A DNA stretch of 64,000 nt from Streptomyces vinaceus (GCF_008704935.1 NZ_CP023692.1:4144001-4208000); one strand, 5' to 3'. Shown: positions 17,222 to 25,940, counted from the first letter of the stretch. Made by a program: numbers and translations. Notes: a model not told the origin generated them from the sequence alone.

Positions 17222-18109
17222 CTACGGGAAGTCCAGCGCGTCCGCCGCGATGGCCGGTACCAGACCCTCCGCCGCGGCCCGCGTCAACAGCCCGCGCACC
17301 GCCGCGTACCCCGCGTCGCCCAGGTCGGCGGTGAACTCGTTGACGTAGAGCCCGATGTGCTGGTCGGCGACGGCCGGGTCCAGCTCCTGCGCGTGGGCGC
17401 GCACGTACGGGCGGGATGCCTCCGGGTCGTCCCAGGCCATGCGGACCGAGGCACGGGCCGACTCGGCCAGCGCGCGCAGGGTCTCGGCGCCCAGCGAGCG
17501 CTTGGCGATGATCGCGCCGAGCGGGATCGGCAGACCGGTCGTGGACTCCCAGTGCTCGCCCATGTCGGCGAGGCGGTGCAGCCCGTAGTCCTGGTACGTG
17601 AACCGGGCCTCGTGGATGACCAGTCCGGCGTCGACCCGGCCGTCGCGGACGGCCGGCATGATCTCGTGGAACGGCAGGACGACGACCTTGCCGACGCCCT
17701 CCGCCAGCACGTCCGCGGCCCACAGCCGGAACAGCAGGTAGGCGGTGGAGCGTTCGCTGGGCACGGCCACGGTCTTGCCGGTCAGGTCCAGTCCCGGCTC
17801 GCGCGTCAGGACGAGGGGCCCGCAGCCGCGCCCGAGCGCCCCGCCGCAGGGCAGCAGCGCGTACTCCTCCAGCACCCACGGCAGTACGGCGTACGACACC
17901 TTCAGCACGTCCAGCTCGCCGCGTTCGGCCATGCCGTTGGTGATGTCGATGTCCGCGAAGGTGACGTCGAGGGCGGGCGCGCCCGGGATCCGGCCGTGCG
18001 CCCAGGCGTCGAAGACGAACGTGTCGTTCGGGCAGGGCGAATAGGCGATGGCGAGCGGTCGGGCGGGCGCTGCGGCGGATGCTCCGGCGAGCCGGTCAGC
18101 GGTGCTCAT
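17222..18109 (-). CDS. mqnD: 1,4-dihydroxy-6-naphthoate synthase
   Basis: A 295-residue MqnD. It converts cyclic dehypoxanthine futalosine to 1,4-dihydroxy-6-naphthoate in the futalosine route to menaquinone. Diagnostic segments are AYSPCPNDTFVFDAWAHGR, the DVTFADIDITNGMAERGELDVLKVSYA region, and the catalytic-type VIHEARFTYQDYGL. The fold is that of periplasmic-binding proteins but there is no signal peptide, so it is cytoplasmic. ATG 18109 overlaps the end of mqnB by 14 bp, so the two genes are co-translated. Strong terminator downstream. Confidence 0.95.
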   Translation of the reverse strand: MSTADRLAGASAAAPARPLAIAYSPCPNDTFVFDAWAHGRIPGAPALDVTFADIDITNGMAERGELDVLKVSYAVLPWVLEEYALLPCGGALGRGCGPLVLTREPGLDLTGKTVAVPSERSTAYLLFRLWAADVLAEGVGKVVVLPFHEIMPAVRDGRVDAGLVIHEARFTYQDYGLHRLADMGEHWESTTGLPIPLGAIIAKRSLGAETLRALAESARASVRMAWDDPEASRPYVRAHAQELDPAVADQHIGLYVNEFTADLGDAGYAAVRGLLTRAAAEGLVPAIAADALDFP

Positions 18110-18830
18110 GGCGTTCTCCCCAGGTGACGAGTACGGGCCCCAGGGCGCGGAATCCGGCGGTGAGCGCGGCCAGCGCGTCCCCGATCCGCCAGGCGTCGCG
18201 GTCGCGGGGGCCGACGGCGTTGGACACGGCGCGGATCTCCAGTACGGGCAGCCCGTGCGCCGCGGCGGCCTCCGCGACCCCGAAGCCCTCCATGGCCTCG
18301 GCCCCGGCGAGCGGATGCCGGGCGGAGAGCCGGGCCGCGCCCTCGGCGGTGCCGGTGACGGTGGAGACGGTCAGCACGGGCGCCAGCAGCGCCCCGGTGG
18401 CCTCGGCGGCGCGGGCGGCGAGCTCGGCGGGCGGGAGGTGCACGCTGTGCCCGAAGCCCAGCTCCTGTACGTCGAGGAAGCCGTCGGCGGTCTCGGCGCC
18501 CAGATCGGCGGCGACGAGGGCGTCGGCGACCACGAGGGAGCCGACCGGGGCGGCGGGCGCGAACCCGCCGCCGATGCCGGCGGAGACGACGAGGGAGTAC
18601 TCGGACAGCGCGAGCGCGGTGGCCGTGGCGGCCGCGGCGGCGGCCGGCCCCACCCCGCCGACGAGCACTTCGGCGGCGAGACCGGGCAGATCGCGCCGGG
18701 AGAGGAGGTACCGGCCGGGAAGGACGCGCGGCTCCGGCGTGACCGGGTCCTGATGAGGGGTGGACCCGGTCAGGCCACTGACGACGGAGTCTGCCTCCGC
18801 CGCCACCGCGGTCACGATGAGCGCGCGCAC
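18096..18830 (-). CDS. mqnB: Futalosine hydrolase
   Basis: A 244-residue nucleoside-phosphorylase-like protein. MqnB cleaves futalosine (hypoxanthine release) to dehypoxanthine futalosine. Evidence: N-terminal LIVTAVAAEADSV, the purine-nucleosidase motif VVSAGIGGGFAP, the acidic AEAMEGFGVAEAA containing the expected catalytic Glu/Met pair, and VLEIRAVSNAVGPRDRDAW at the C-terminus. It overlaps mqnD, the next enzyme but one in the pathway. GTG 18830 lies 13 bp after the DUF2771 lipoprotein gene. The other mqn genes are not in this window. Confidence 0.93.
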   Translation of the reverse strand: MRALIVTAVAAEADSVVSGLTGSTPHQDPVTPEPRVLPGRYLLSRRDLPGLAAEVLVGGVGPAAAAAATATALALSEYSLVVSAGIGGGFAPAAPVGSLVVADALVAADLGAETADGFLDVQELGFGHSVHLPPAELAARAAEATGALLAPVLTVSTVTGTAEGAARLSARHPLAGAEAMEGFGVAEAAAAHGLPVLEIRAVSNAVGPRDRDAWRIGDALAALTAGFRALGPVLVTWGERHEHR

Positions 18831-18843
18831 CGTCGGTACGGGG

Positions 18844-19329
18844 TTACTTGAGCTTGACGTTGTAGGCCCAGACGGCGAGGGGCTTGCCGTCCTCGCCGAC
18901 CTGGACGATGTTCAGCTTCTTGGAGGACGGGGCCTCGCCCTGGCCGCCGGTGGCGAAGATGTCGGCGCCCGGGAAGCTGCGGTAGGTGTTGGCGGAGGGC
19001 TCGGTGATCGGCTGGCCGTCCAGGACCGCCTGCCACCGCTTGCCGTCCTCGACGACTTCCGGCTCGACGCCGAGACGCAGGGTGTCCCCGCGGCCGTAGT
19101 CGACGGTCTTGGCGTCCTTCATGTCGGTGAGGCACTCCTGGACCTTGTCCATGGAGAGCTCCTTGGAGTCGGAGCAGACGGCCTCGGTGGACACCGACGA
19201 CGTGCCGACCGTCACGGTCGCCAGCGGCGTCGGCTTGTCGCAGGCGGAGAGGAGGAGGAGGCCGGCGGACACGGCTCCGAGGGCCGCGACGCTGCGGCGG
19301 CCCCTACCCGAGAAAAGCGGTGCGGTCAT
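18844..19329 (-). CDS. DUF2771 lipoprotein
   Basis: A 161-residue lipoprotein. The signal peptide ends with the lipobox LLSAC, giving a lipidated Cys near residue 30, directly followed by DKPTPLATVTVG as in other DUF2771 proteins. Two further Cys residues in the exported domain (AVCSDS and QECLTD) could form a disulfide. ATG 19329 is the only start that leaves a normal signal peptide. It is the first gene of a run with mqnB and mqnD, with 13 bp spacing, so an envelope role linked to menaquinone is possible but unproven. Confidence 0.88.
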   Translation of the reverse strand: MTAPLFSGRGRRSVAALGAVSAGLLLLSACDKPTPLATVTVGTSSVSTEAVCSDSKELSMDKVQECLTDMKDAKTVDYGRGDTLRLGVEPEVVEDGKRWQAVLDGQPITEPSANTYRSFPGADIFATGGQGEAPSSKKLNIVQVGEDGKPLAVWAYNVKLK

Positions 19330-19503
19330 GAGCCGAAGGCTATCGGGCCACCCCGCTCTGCCGCCGCACGGGGGTGTCCGTGGCCTGCCGCGCGGCGCGC
19401 GGGCCGCCGGACGGGGTCGATTTGCCCCGCTCAGGGGGTGTTCGGCGGGCCGGGGCCGCGGGGACGGGCATCCCCGGGCCCGCCCTGATCCGAAAGACAC
19501 GGC

Positions 19504-20877
19504 CTAGGCCACCCGGGGGTGGGGAGAACCCGGATGGTGGTGGCGCGGGGCGCAGAGGCGGCCGCGTACGGCCATAGTGGTGCCCGCCGCGACGATCACC
19601 GCGGCCCCGGCCATGCCGAGCACCCCGTTCAGCGGCAGCGCGATCCCGATCGCGCCGCCCAGCACCCACGCCATCTGGAGCAGCGTCTCCGAACGGGCGA
19701 ACGCGGAGTTCCGCACGGCCTCCGGCACGTCCCGCTGGATCATCGCGTCCAGCGACAGCTTCGCCAGCGCCTGGCAGAAGCCCGCCGTGGCCGCCAGTAC
19801 GGCCATGAACAGCCCGCTGAAGAACACCGCCGCCAGGATCGCGACCCCGAGGGTCACCGACAGCACCGACGCGATGATGGTCTCCGGGGCCCGCGCCCGC
19901 AGCCACGCGCCCACCGCCGTCCCGCAGGCGTTGCCCACGCCCGCCGCGACCCCCACGATGCCCAGCGAGACGGCCGCGCTCTGCCCGGCGAGCGGGTGCT
20001 CGCGCAGCAGGAACGCCAGGAAGAAGATCAGGAACCCGGAGAGCGCCCGCATCGAGGCGTTCGCCAGCAGGCCGCACAGCACCGACGGGCTCACCGTGCG
20101 CAGGCCCGGCTTGCGCGAATGCGGCTCGTGCGTGGAGAGCCGGGCCCGCCGCTCGCCCTTGGCCTCGTCCACTTTCGGCGGCAGCGACAGCGCCGCGAAC
20201 GTGCCCCACACGAAGATGGCGCAGGCCCCGTACAGCGGCCACGGCGGCCCGATGGCGTGCAGCCCGGCCGCGACGGGCGCCGCCGCGCCGGTGGCGAGCA
20301 GGCCCGCCAGGGTGACCCGGGAGTTCGCCTTGACGAGTGAGAACTTCGGCGGGAGCAGCCGCGGCACCACCGCGCTGCGCACCACCCCGTACGCCTTGGA
20401 CGCCACCAGCACGCCCAGCGCCGCCGGATAGAGCTCCAGCCCGCCCGTGGCCACCGCGCCCGACATCATCACCGCGAGCAGCGCCCGCGAGAGCATCGCG
20501 ACGGCCATCGCGGCCCGCCGTCCGTGCGGCAGCCGGTCCAGCGCCGGACCGATCACCGGGGCCAGCAGGGTGAAGGGGGCCATCGTGATCGCCAGGTACA
20601 GCGCGACGCGGCCGCGTGCCTCGTCCGTGGGTACCGAGAAGAACACCGTCGAGGCCAGCGCCACTGTGATCATCACATCGCCGGCGCCGTTGATGGCGTG
20701 GAGCTCGATCAGCCTGCCGAGACCCGATTCGCCGGCCCCGTGCGCGTGCGTGGCCCGCCGGATCCCGCGCGCCGTGACGGTGAACGGCCGCCGCAGGGCA
20801 CGCCCGACGGCCCGGCCGGCCCGACCGGCCGGTCCCGAGCCGTCGGGGGACGACCGTACGGGTGCCACACCCGCCAT
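19504..20877 (-). CDS. MFS-type membrane transporter
   Basis: A 457-residue polytopic protein with about twelve hydrophobic helices after a ~60-residue basic, cytoplasmic N-terminus. It shows MFS-like loops such as PVIGPALDRLPHGRRAAMA between helices 2 and 3. The helix with DAMIQRDVPEAVRNSAFARSETLLQMAWVLGG is typical of a widespread actinobacterial MFS subgroup of unknown substrate. ATG 20877 (MAGVAPVRSS) is preceded by GTGGGGC. It ends 174 bp upstream of the DUF2771 gene on the same strand. Confidence 0.82.
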   Translation of the reverse strand: MAGVAPVRSSPDGSGPAGRAGRAVGRALRRPFTVTARGIRRATHAHGAGESGLGRLIELHAINGAGDVMITVALASTVFFSVPTDEARGRVALYLAITMAPFTLLAPVIGPALDRLPHGRRAAMAVAMLSRALLAVMMSGAVATGGLELYPAALGVLVASKAYGVVRSAVVPRLLPPKFSLVKANSRVTLAGLLATGAAAPVAAGLHAIGPPWPLYGACAIFVWGTFAALSLPPKVDEAKGERRARLSTHEPHSRKPGLRTVSPSVLCGLLANASMRALSGFLIFFLAFLLREHPLAGQSAAVSLGIVGVAAGVGNACGTAVGAWLRARAPETIIASVLSVTLGVAILAAVFFSGLFMAVLAATAGFCQALAKLSLDAMIQRDVPEAVRNSAFARSETLLQMAWVLGGAIGIALPLNGVLGMAGAAVIVAAGTTMAVRGRLCAPRHHHPGSPHPRVA

Positions 20878-21257
20878 AGTGCCCCACGGACCCCTCCCGG
20901 TCCCGCCCCGGCGCGTTACGGGCGCCCGTCGGATCGCCGTCGGGCCGGCGTCGGGGGGTCGTAGGAGGGGTGTCGCCGCGCGCTCTCGTCCGCGAATCGG
21001 ACCTTGCATGTGGGCCCGGGGCTTCGGAGGAGGTAGCGTGCGTAGCGCGCCACCGGCGGTTGCTCTCGGCCGCGCGCCTCTTCGCGATCCCGCAGAATGG
21101 ATTGCAGGTAGGTGCGCCCGAGGCCGATCGGGTGCGGACGTCGACGCGGCCCTCTGGTCCGCTCCGCCCGCGCCACGTACGGACAGGACCGACGGGTCGT
21201 TCAGGACGACAGTACGGACGGCGCACTCGTGAGACGGCGTAGGAGAGAACGAGACCT
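20878..21257. other. Divergent region with an unconfirmed short ORF
   Basis: About 380 bp between the MFS and DUF3027 genes. At 21028-21033 there is an excellent ribosome binding site (GGAGGAGG) followed by GTG 21038 and a 64-codon frame ending at 21232. Its third-position GC is only about half, unlike neighbouring genes, so it is more likely leader or promoter DNA than a true gene. No convincing -35/-10 pair was found. Confidence 0.35.
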
Positions 21258-22166
21258 GTGAGTGCTGCGACGACGCGAAGCCGTACCCCCGACCGCCTGT
21301 GCGCCGAGGCGGTAGACCTCGCCCGCACGGCGGCCGAGGAAGCCGCCGCTCCCTCCGTGGTGGGCGAACACGTCTCGGCCGTCGCGGAGGGCGACCGGGT
21401 CGTCACGCACTTCTTCGAGTGCAAGGACCCCGGCTACCGTGGCTGGCGCTGGGCCGTCACCGTCACGCGGGCCTCCCGCGCCAAGAACGTCACCCTCGAC
21501 GAAACGGTGCTGCTCCCCGGCGACGACGCGCTCCTCGCCCCCGAATGGGTGCCGTGGAGCGAGCGGCTGCGCCCGGGCGACATGGGCCCCGGCGACCTGC
21601 TGCCCACCGACGCCGAGGACCTGCGGCTGGAGCCGGGCTGGTCCGGCGAGGACGCGCCGCCGCCGAACTCGGTCGTCTCCACCGAGATGGCCGAACTGGT
21701 CGAGGCCGAGGACGCCGACGTCACCGACCGCGCCGTGGTCCCCGTACGGGGCTCCATCACCTCCGTCGCGGAGGAGCTCGGCATGCGCCGCGCCCGGGTC
21801 CTGTCCCGGTACGGGCTGCACAGCGCGGCCGACCGCTGGGACGAGTCCTTCGGCGCCAAGACCCCGATGGCGCAGGCGGCCCCCGCCTCCTGCGTCTCCT
21901 GCGGGTTCCTCGTCGCCATCGGCGGCTCCCTCGGCCAGGCCTTCGGCGTCTGCGCCAACGAGTTCGGCCCGGCCGACGGACACCTCGTCTCCCTCTCGTA
22001 CGGCTGCGGCGGCCACTCGGAGGCCGCGGTCATGCCGAAGCCGCTGCGGCCGGCGCCGCCGGTGCTCGACTCGATGGCCACGGACGAGTTCCCGCTGCGC
22101 CCGGCCGCCGACTCGGGCTCGGTCCCCTCGACGGACCTCCCGGCCGCGGACCTCGGGCACTCGTAG
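21258..22166 (+). CDS. DUF3027 domain-containing protein
   Basis: A 302-residue protein with the DUF3027 signature across its length: ATTRSRTPDRLCAEAVDLAR, VVTHFFECKDPGYRGWRWAV, VTLDETVLLPGDDALLAPEW and WVPWSERLRPGDMGPGDLLP. The later ASCVSCGFLVAIGGSLGQAFGVC and YGCGGHSE carry four Cys plus His that likely form a zinc-binding knuckle. Conserved across actinobacteria; function unknown. GTG 21258 is preceded by GGAGAG. Confidence 0.9.
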   Translation: MSAATTRSRTPDRLCAEAVDLARTAAEEAAAPSVVGEHVSAVAEGDRVVTHFFECKDPGYRGWRWAVTVTRASRAKNVTLDETVLLPGDDALLAPEWVPWSERLRPGDMGPGDLLPTDAEDLRLEPGWSGEDAPPPNSVVSTEMAELVEAEDADVTDRAVVPVRGSITSVAEELGMRRARVLSRYGLHSAADRWDESFGAKTPMAQAAPASCVSCGFLVAIGGSLGQAFGVCANEFGPADGHLVSLSYGCGGHSEAAVMPKPLRPAPPVLDSMATDEFPLRPAADSGSVPSTDLPAADLGHS

Positions 22167-22223
22167 CGCGGAGCGGGGCCGCGAAGCCGCACCGGCCCGG
22201 GCAGGGCGGCGTACCCTCGGCGC

Positions 22224-22442
22224 ATGGGGGAAGACGGCATGATCGGGCTGGACGGCCGGGTGACCGGCACGGTGGGCCCCGGGCTCGTGGGCGAGGTCAT
22301 CGTCCGCATCCGGGGCGGCGCGGAGCACTTCCTCGCCCATCCGGCGCACGGGACGGGCCGGCTGCCGGTCGGCACCGTCGTGACGGTCGTCGAGTACCTG
22401 CCTCCGCGCACGGTGTACGTGATGGCGGCGTACGACAACTGA
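22224..22442 (+). CDS. Small NfeD-like (OB-fold) protein
   Basis: A 72-residue protein whose sequence (MIGLDGRVTGTVGPGLVGEV...VGTVVTVVEYLPPRTVYVM) resembles the soluble C-terminal OB-fold domain of NfeD proteins. NfeD genes are characteristically paired with flotillin/SPFH genes, and a flotillin gene lies 138 bp downstream. Two starts are possible: ATG 22224, set six bases after a TACCCT -10-like box (leaderless), or ATG 22239, preceded by GGGGGAAG. It has no membrane segment, unlike full-length NfeD. Confidence 0.75.
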   Translation: MGEDGMIGLDGRVTGTVGPGLVGEVIVRIRGGAEHFLAHPAHGTGRLPVGTVVTVVEYLPPRTVYVMAAYDN

Positions 22443-22580
22443 GCCCCGGCGCGACCTGCGCGGATGTGGTTCGTATCAAGATGGCGACAAGAAAGCGCGA
22501 GCGTCTTCTTAACGGCCCGCCACAGGAGCACACTCGCCCTCGTCAGTGTCGAACGGCACTGCGATAAGGGGGCGTTGCCG

Positions 22581-24089
22581 ATGGCTATCGGCGTCGTGGC
22601 GGGAATCGTTCTCGCCGCAATCCTGGCTTTGATCGGCCTGTTCAAGCTCATGTGGCGGGTGGCCGAACCGAACGAGGCACTCGTCATCTCCGGCTCCACC
22701 CACCGCACCGAGGGCATCGGCGAGGGCATGGGGTTCCGGATCGTCACCGGGCGCGGAACCCTCGTGGTCCCCGGCGTCCAGGCGGTGCGCAAGCTGTCGC
22801 TGGACCTCAACGAGACCCAGCTGAACGTGGACTGCGTGACCCACCAGGGCATCCCGCTGCGGGTGAAGGGCGTCGTGATCTTCAAGATCGGCGACGACCT
22901 CGTCTCCATCGCGAACGCGGCGCGCCGCTTCCTGGACCAGCAGAAGATGATGCCCGAGCGGGTGCACATCGTCTTCGCGGGCCATCTGCGGTCCATCGTG
23001 GGCGGGTTGACGGTCGAGGACATGATCCGCGACCGGGAGAAGCTCACCGGGCAGACCCGGGCGGCCTGCGGTACGGAGATGGAGAAGCTCGGCCTCATCG
23101 TCGACTCGCTCCAGATCCACGAGATCGAGGACCCGACCGGCTACATCAAGAACCTGGCGATGCCGCACGCGGCCGCCGTCCAGCGGGACGCGCGCATCGC
23201 GCAGGCCGAGGCGAACCGTTTGGCCACCGAGGCCGAGCAGACCGCCTTCGCGCGGATGGCGGAGGCCACCCGCGACAGCGAGATCCTCCAGGCCGGCTAC
23301 CAGGCCGAGCGCGACAAGGCCGCCGCGACCGCCCGCCAGGCGGGCCCGCTCTCCGAGGCGGCCGCCCGCCAGGAGGTCGTCGTGCAGGAGACCCGGGTCG
23401 CCGAGCTCGAAGCGCACCGGCGCGAGCAGCAGCTCCAGGCGGACGTGCGCAAGCCCGCGGACGCGGCGGCGTACGAGACCCGCACCCGCGCCGAGGCCGA
23501 GCGCGACGCGCGCATCTCGGCGGCGCAGGCGAAGGCCAAGGAGACCGAGCTGGCGGCCGCGGCCGAGGCCACGCGCGTGACCACGGCGGCGACCGCGGAC
23601 GCGGCGGCCACCGAGGCCCGGGGCCTGGCGGCGGCGAAGGCCACCCGGGCGACCGGTGAGGCCGAGGCCGCCGCCACCCAGGCGAAGGGCCTCGCGATCG
23701 CGGCTTCGGCGAAGGCCAAGGGCCTCGCCGAGGCCGACGCGATCAAGGCGCGGGCCGCCGCACTCGCCGAGAACCAGGAGGCGGTCGTCGCCCAGCAGCT
23801 CGCCGAGAACTGGCCGGCGATCGTGGAGGCGGGCGCGGGCGCCTTCGGCAACGTGGAGCACATGGTGCTCCTGAACGGCGCCGAGGGCATGTCGGAGATG
23901 TTCGCGAAGGCGCTGACCATGGGCGGTACGGGCCTCGGCCTGGCCCGCCAGCTGCTCGCGTCGATGTCCCAGCCGGGGACCGCCCCGGGGGCCGCGTCGG
24001 ACACCGCGCCCGGCAGCACCCCGGGCGCCGGCCCGGTGAACGGAAAGACCGCGCCGGCCTCCCACCAGATCCCGATCGCGGAGGCGTAA
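22581..24089 (+). CDS. Flotillin-like SPFH-domain membrane protein
   Basis: A 502-residue protein: one N-terminal transmembrane helix (GVVAGIVLAAILALIGLF), an SPFH/Band-7 domain (about residues 25-215, including VISGSTHRTEGIGEGMGFRIVTG) and a long Ala/Glu-rich coiled coil of flotillin type (AEAxR, AxAxAK repeats) to about residue 410. It ends with a hydrophobic-flanked Pro/Gly-rich tail. Flotillins scaffold functional membrane microdomains. ATG 22581 follows AAGGGGGCG. The upstream NfeD-like gene is its usual partner. Confidence 0.9.
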   Translation: MAIGVVAGIVLAAILALIGLFKLMWRVAEPNEALVISGSTHRTEGIGEGMGFRIVTGRGTLVVPGVQAVRKLSLDLNETQLNVDCVTHQGIPLRVKGVVIFKIGDDLVSIANAARRFLDQQKMMPERVHIVFAGHLRSIVGGLTVEDMIRDREKLTGQTRAACGTEMEKLGLIVDSLQIHEIEDPTGYIKNLAMPHAAAVQRDARIAQAEANRLATEAEQTAFARMAEATRDSEILQAGYQAERDKAAATARQAGPLSEAAARQEVVVQETRVAELEAHRREQQLQADVRKPADAAAYETRTRAEAERDARISAAQAKAKETELAAAAEATRVTTAATADAAATEARGLAAAKATRATGEAEAAATQAKGLAIAASAKAKGLAEADAIKARAAALAENQEAVVAQQLAENWPAIVEAGAGAFGNVEHMVLLNGAEGMSEMFAKALTMGGTGLGLARQLLASMSQPGTAPGAASDTAPGSTPGAGPVNGKTAPASHQIPIAEA

Positions 24090-24139
24090 CCCGCAGCCGG
24101 GCGCGAGCCCGACCCGCCGTGCGGGTTAGGCTCGCGCCC

Positions 24140-24691
24140 ATGAGGCTGTTCGCCGCGGTGATGCCGCCCCAGGAGGCCGTCGAGGAGCTCCGCGAGGCGG
24201 TGGAGCCCCTCCGGGACGACCGGCTGCGCTGGACGGGGGAGGCGGGCTGGCACTTCACCCTCGCCTTCATGGGCGAGGTACGGGACGAGCTCCTGCCGGA
24301 CCTGCACGCCCGCCTGGCCCGCGCCGCCCACCGCACCGAGCCCTTCGCCCTGCGCGTCCACGGCTCCGGCCACTTCGGGGACCGCGCCCTGTGGGCCGGC
24401 GCCGCCGGCGGGATCGACCCCATGCGGATGCTCGCCGAGCGCGCCGACGCAGCCGCCCGCCGGGCCGGGGTGCCGATGGAGCACCACCGCCGCTACACCC
24501 CCCACCTCACCCTGGCCCGCAGCCGCACCGGCGTCGACCTGCGCCCCTACGTCGAGGCCCTGGCGGGCTTCGAGGGGACGCCCTGGCGGGTCGGGGAGCT
24601 CAGCCTGGTCCGCAGCAACCTCCCGGCCGCCGGTGTTCCCGGGGAGCAGCCCCGCTACGAGGTGGTCGAGGCCTGGCCCCTGGCCGGCTGA
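24140..24691 (+). CDS. thpR: RNA 2',3'-cyclic phosphodiesterase (2H family)
   Basis: A 183-residue 2H-phosphoesterase. The two catalytic HxT motifs are present: WHFTLAF near residue 37 and PHLTLAR near residue 122. It belongs to the ThpR/LigT family, which opens 2',3'-cyclic phosphates on RNA. The start ATG 24140 lies seven bases after TAGGCT (24127-24132), the pattern of leaderless Streptomyces promoters. It stands alone between the flotillin gene and the small 29-residue ORF. Confidence 0.9.
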   Translation: MRLFAAVMPPQEAVEELREAVEPLRDDRLRWTGEAGWHFTLAFMGEVRDELLPDLHARLARAAHRTEPFALRVHGSGHFGDRALWAGAAGGIDPMRMLAERADAAARRAGVPMEHHRRYTPHLTLARSRTGVDLRPYVEALAGFEGTPWRVGELSLVRSNLPAAGVPGEQPRYEVVEAWPLAG

Positions 24692-24733
24692 CCCCCGTAC
24701 GGGAACCGGCGCGGCCCGCGTTACGCTCGACGG

Positions 24734-24823
24734 GTGGATCCCAAGACCCGAAACCGTGTGATGGCCGGTGTACTCGTTCTGATGTTCGTCGTCGTGGCCG
24801 TGGCGGCCGCCGTGGGGCAGTAG
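24734..24823 (+). CDS. 29-residue single-helix membrane protein (leaderless)
   Basis: Starting at GTG 24734 there is a 30-codon frame ending TAG 24821-24823. It encodes a short basic N-terminus (MDPKTRNRVMAG) followed by one hydrophobic helix (VLVLMFVVVAVAAAVG). A TACGCT -10-like box ends six bases before the GTG, matching other leaderless genes in this window. The Lys/Arg-then-helix layout is typical of small inner-membrane proteins. It is too short for standard gene finding; homology was not tested. Confidence 0.65.
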   Translation: MDPKTRNRVMAGVLVLMFVVVAVAAAVGQ

Positions 24824-24857
24824 TCCGGCCCGGACGCCTCCCCGCCCGCGCGGGCCC

Positions 24858-24887
24858 TTGCTTCGAGTGGACTCCAGGCAGTTGGCT
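24858..24887 (+). promoter_or_regulatory. MerR-type promoter of the aldo/keto reductase gene
   Basis: A TTGCTT -35 (24858-24863) and TTGGCT -10 (24882-24887) are separated by 18 bp, and an imperfect palindrome (CTTCGAGT-GG-ACTCCAGG, 24861-24878) fills the spacer. A long spacer with a central dyad is the layout of MerR-activated promoters. The -10 lies eight bases before the ATG, so the transcript is probably leaderless. No merR gene is nearby. Confidence 0.55.
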
Positions 24888-24895
24888 TGGGCGTC

Positions 24896-25885
24896 ATGAA
24901 GTACACACAGCTCGGACGCACCGGACTCAAGGTCAGCCGACTCGTCCTCGGCACGATGAACTTCGGTCCGCAGACAGACGAACCCACCAGTCACTCGATC
25001 ATGGACGCCGCGCTCGGCGCGGGCCTGAACTTCTTCGACACCGCCAACGTCTACGGCTGGGGCGAGAACAAGGGCCGCACCGAGGAGATCCTCGGCACCT
25101 GGTTCGCCCAGGGCGGCGGCCGGCGGGACAAGACCGTGCTGGCCACCAAGGTGTACGCGAACATGGCCGGCGAGGGCGACCCGTGGCCCAACTACGACCG
25201 GCTCTCGGCGCTGAACATCCGCCGGGCCGTCGAGGCCAGCCTCAAGCGGCTCCAGACGGACTACATCGACCTGTACCAGTTCCACCACGTCGACCGCCGG
25301 ACCCCCTTCGAGGAGATCTGGCAGGCCGTCGACGTGCTGATCCAGCAGGGCAAGGTGCTGTACGCCGGGTCGTCGAACTTCCCCGGCTACAAGATCGCCC
25401 AGGCCAACGAGACGGCCGCCCGGCGCGGTTCGGTCGGGCTGGTCAGCGAGCAGTGCCTGTACAACCTCGCCGAGCGGCGCGCCGAGATGGAGGTCATCCC
25501 GGCGGCGCAGGAGTACGGGCTCGGCGTGATCCCGTGGTCCCCGCTGCACGGCGGGCTGCTGGGCGGTGTCATCAAGAAGGAGGTCGAGGGCGGCCGCCGC
25601 GCCTCCGGGCGCTCCGCGGACGCCCTGGCCAACAGCTCGGTACGGGCGCAGGTGCAGGCGTACGAGGACCTGCTCGACAAGCACGGCCTGGAGCCCGGCG
25701 AGACGGCGCTGGCGTGGCTGCTGACCCGGCCCGGGGTGACGGGCCCCATCGTCGGCCCGCGCACCGCCGAGCAGCTGGAGAGCGCGCTGCGGGCGCTGGA
25801 GCTGGAGCTGAGCGAGGAGGTGCTCTCGGCCCTGGACGAGGTCTTCCCCGGCCCCGGTGCCTCGCCGGAGGCCTTCGCCTGGTGA
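24896..25885 (+). CDS. Aldo/keto reductase
   Basis: A 329-residue NAD(P)H-dependent oxidoreductase of the YajO/YakC-type AKR family. It has the N-terminal LGRTGLKVSRLVLGTMNFG, the catalytic Asp and Tyr in FFDTANVYGWGENKGRTEE, the Lys in VLATKVY, the His in YQFHHVDRR, and the cofactor-binding C-terminus GPIVGPRTAEQL. The likely role is reduction of carbonyl or quinone substrates, often in redox-stress defence. ATG 24896 with an upstream MerR-type promoter; TTG 24887 is a less likely start. It stands alone and converges on the SGNH hydrolase gene. Confidence 0.92.
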   Translation: MKYTQLGRTGLKVSRLVLGTMNFGPQTDEPTSHSIMDAALGAGLNFFDTANVYGWGENKGRTEEILGTWFAQGGGRRDKTVLATKVYANMAGEGDPWPNYDRLSALNIRRAVEASLKRLQTDYIDLYQFHHVDRRTPFEEIWQAVDVLIQQGKVLYAGSSNFPGYKIAQANETAARRGSVGLVSEQCLYNLAERRAEMEVIPAAQEYGLGVIPWSPLHGGLLGGVIKKEVEGGRRASGRSADALANSSVRAQVQAYEDLLDKHGLEPGETALAWLLTRPGVTGPIVGPRTAEQLESALRALELELSEEVLSALDEVFPGPGASPEAFAW

Positions 25886-25907
25886 CCCGCCCGAAGTGAC
25901 CTCGCGC

Positions 25908-25940
25908 CCGGTCCGCCCTCCCCTGCGGGGCGCGGACCGG
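25908..25940. terminator. Hairpin between convergent genes
   Basis: Perfect 9-bp arms CCGGTCCGC (25908-25916) and GCGGACCGG (25932-25940) enclose a 15-nt loop that itself contains a short CCCTGCGGGG hairpin. Located between the aldo/keto reductase and SGNH hydrolase stops. Confidence 0.6.

Noticed and set aside
21038..21232. A 64-codon ORF with an ideal ribosome binding site upstream of DUF3027
   Set aside because: Third-position GC is about half, unlike real genes here, and no family similarity was seen. Listed only as an unconfirmed part of the intergenic region.
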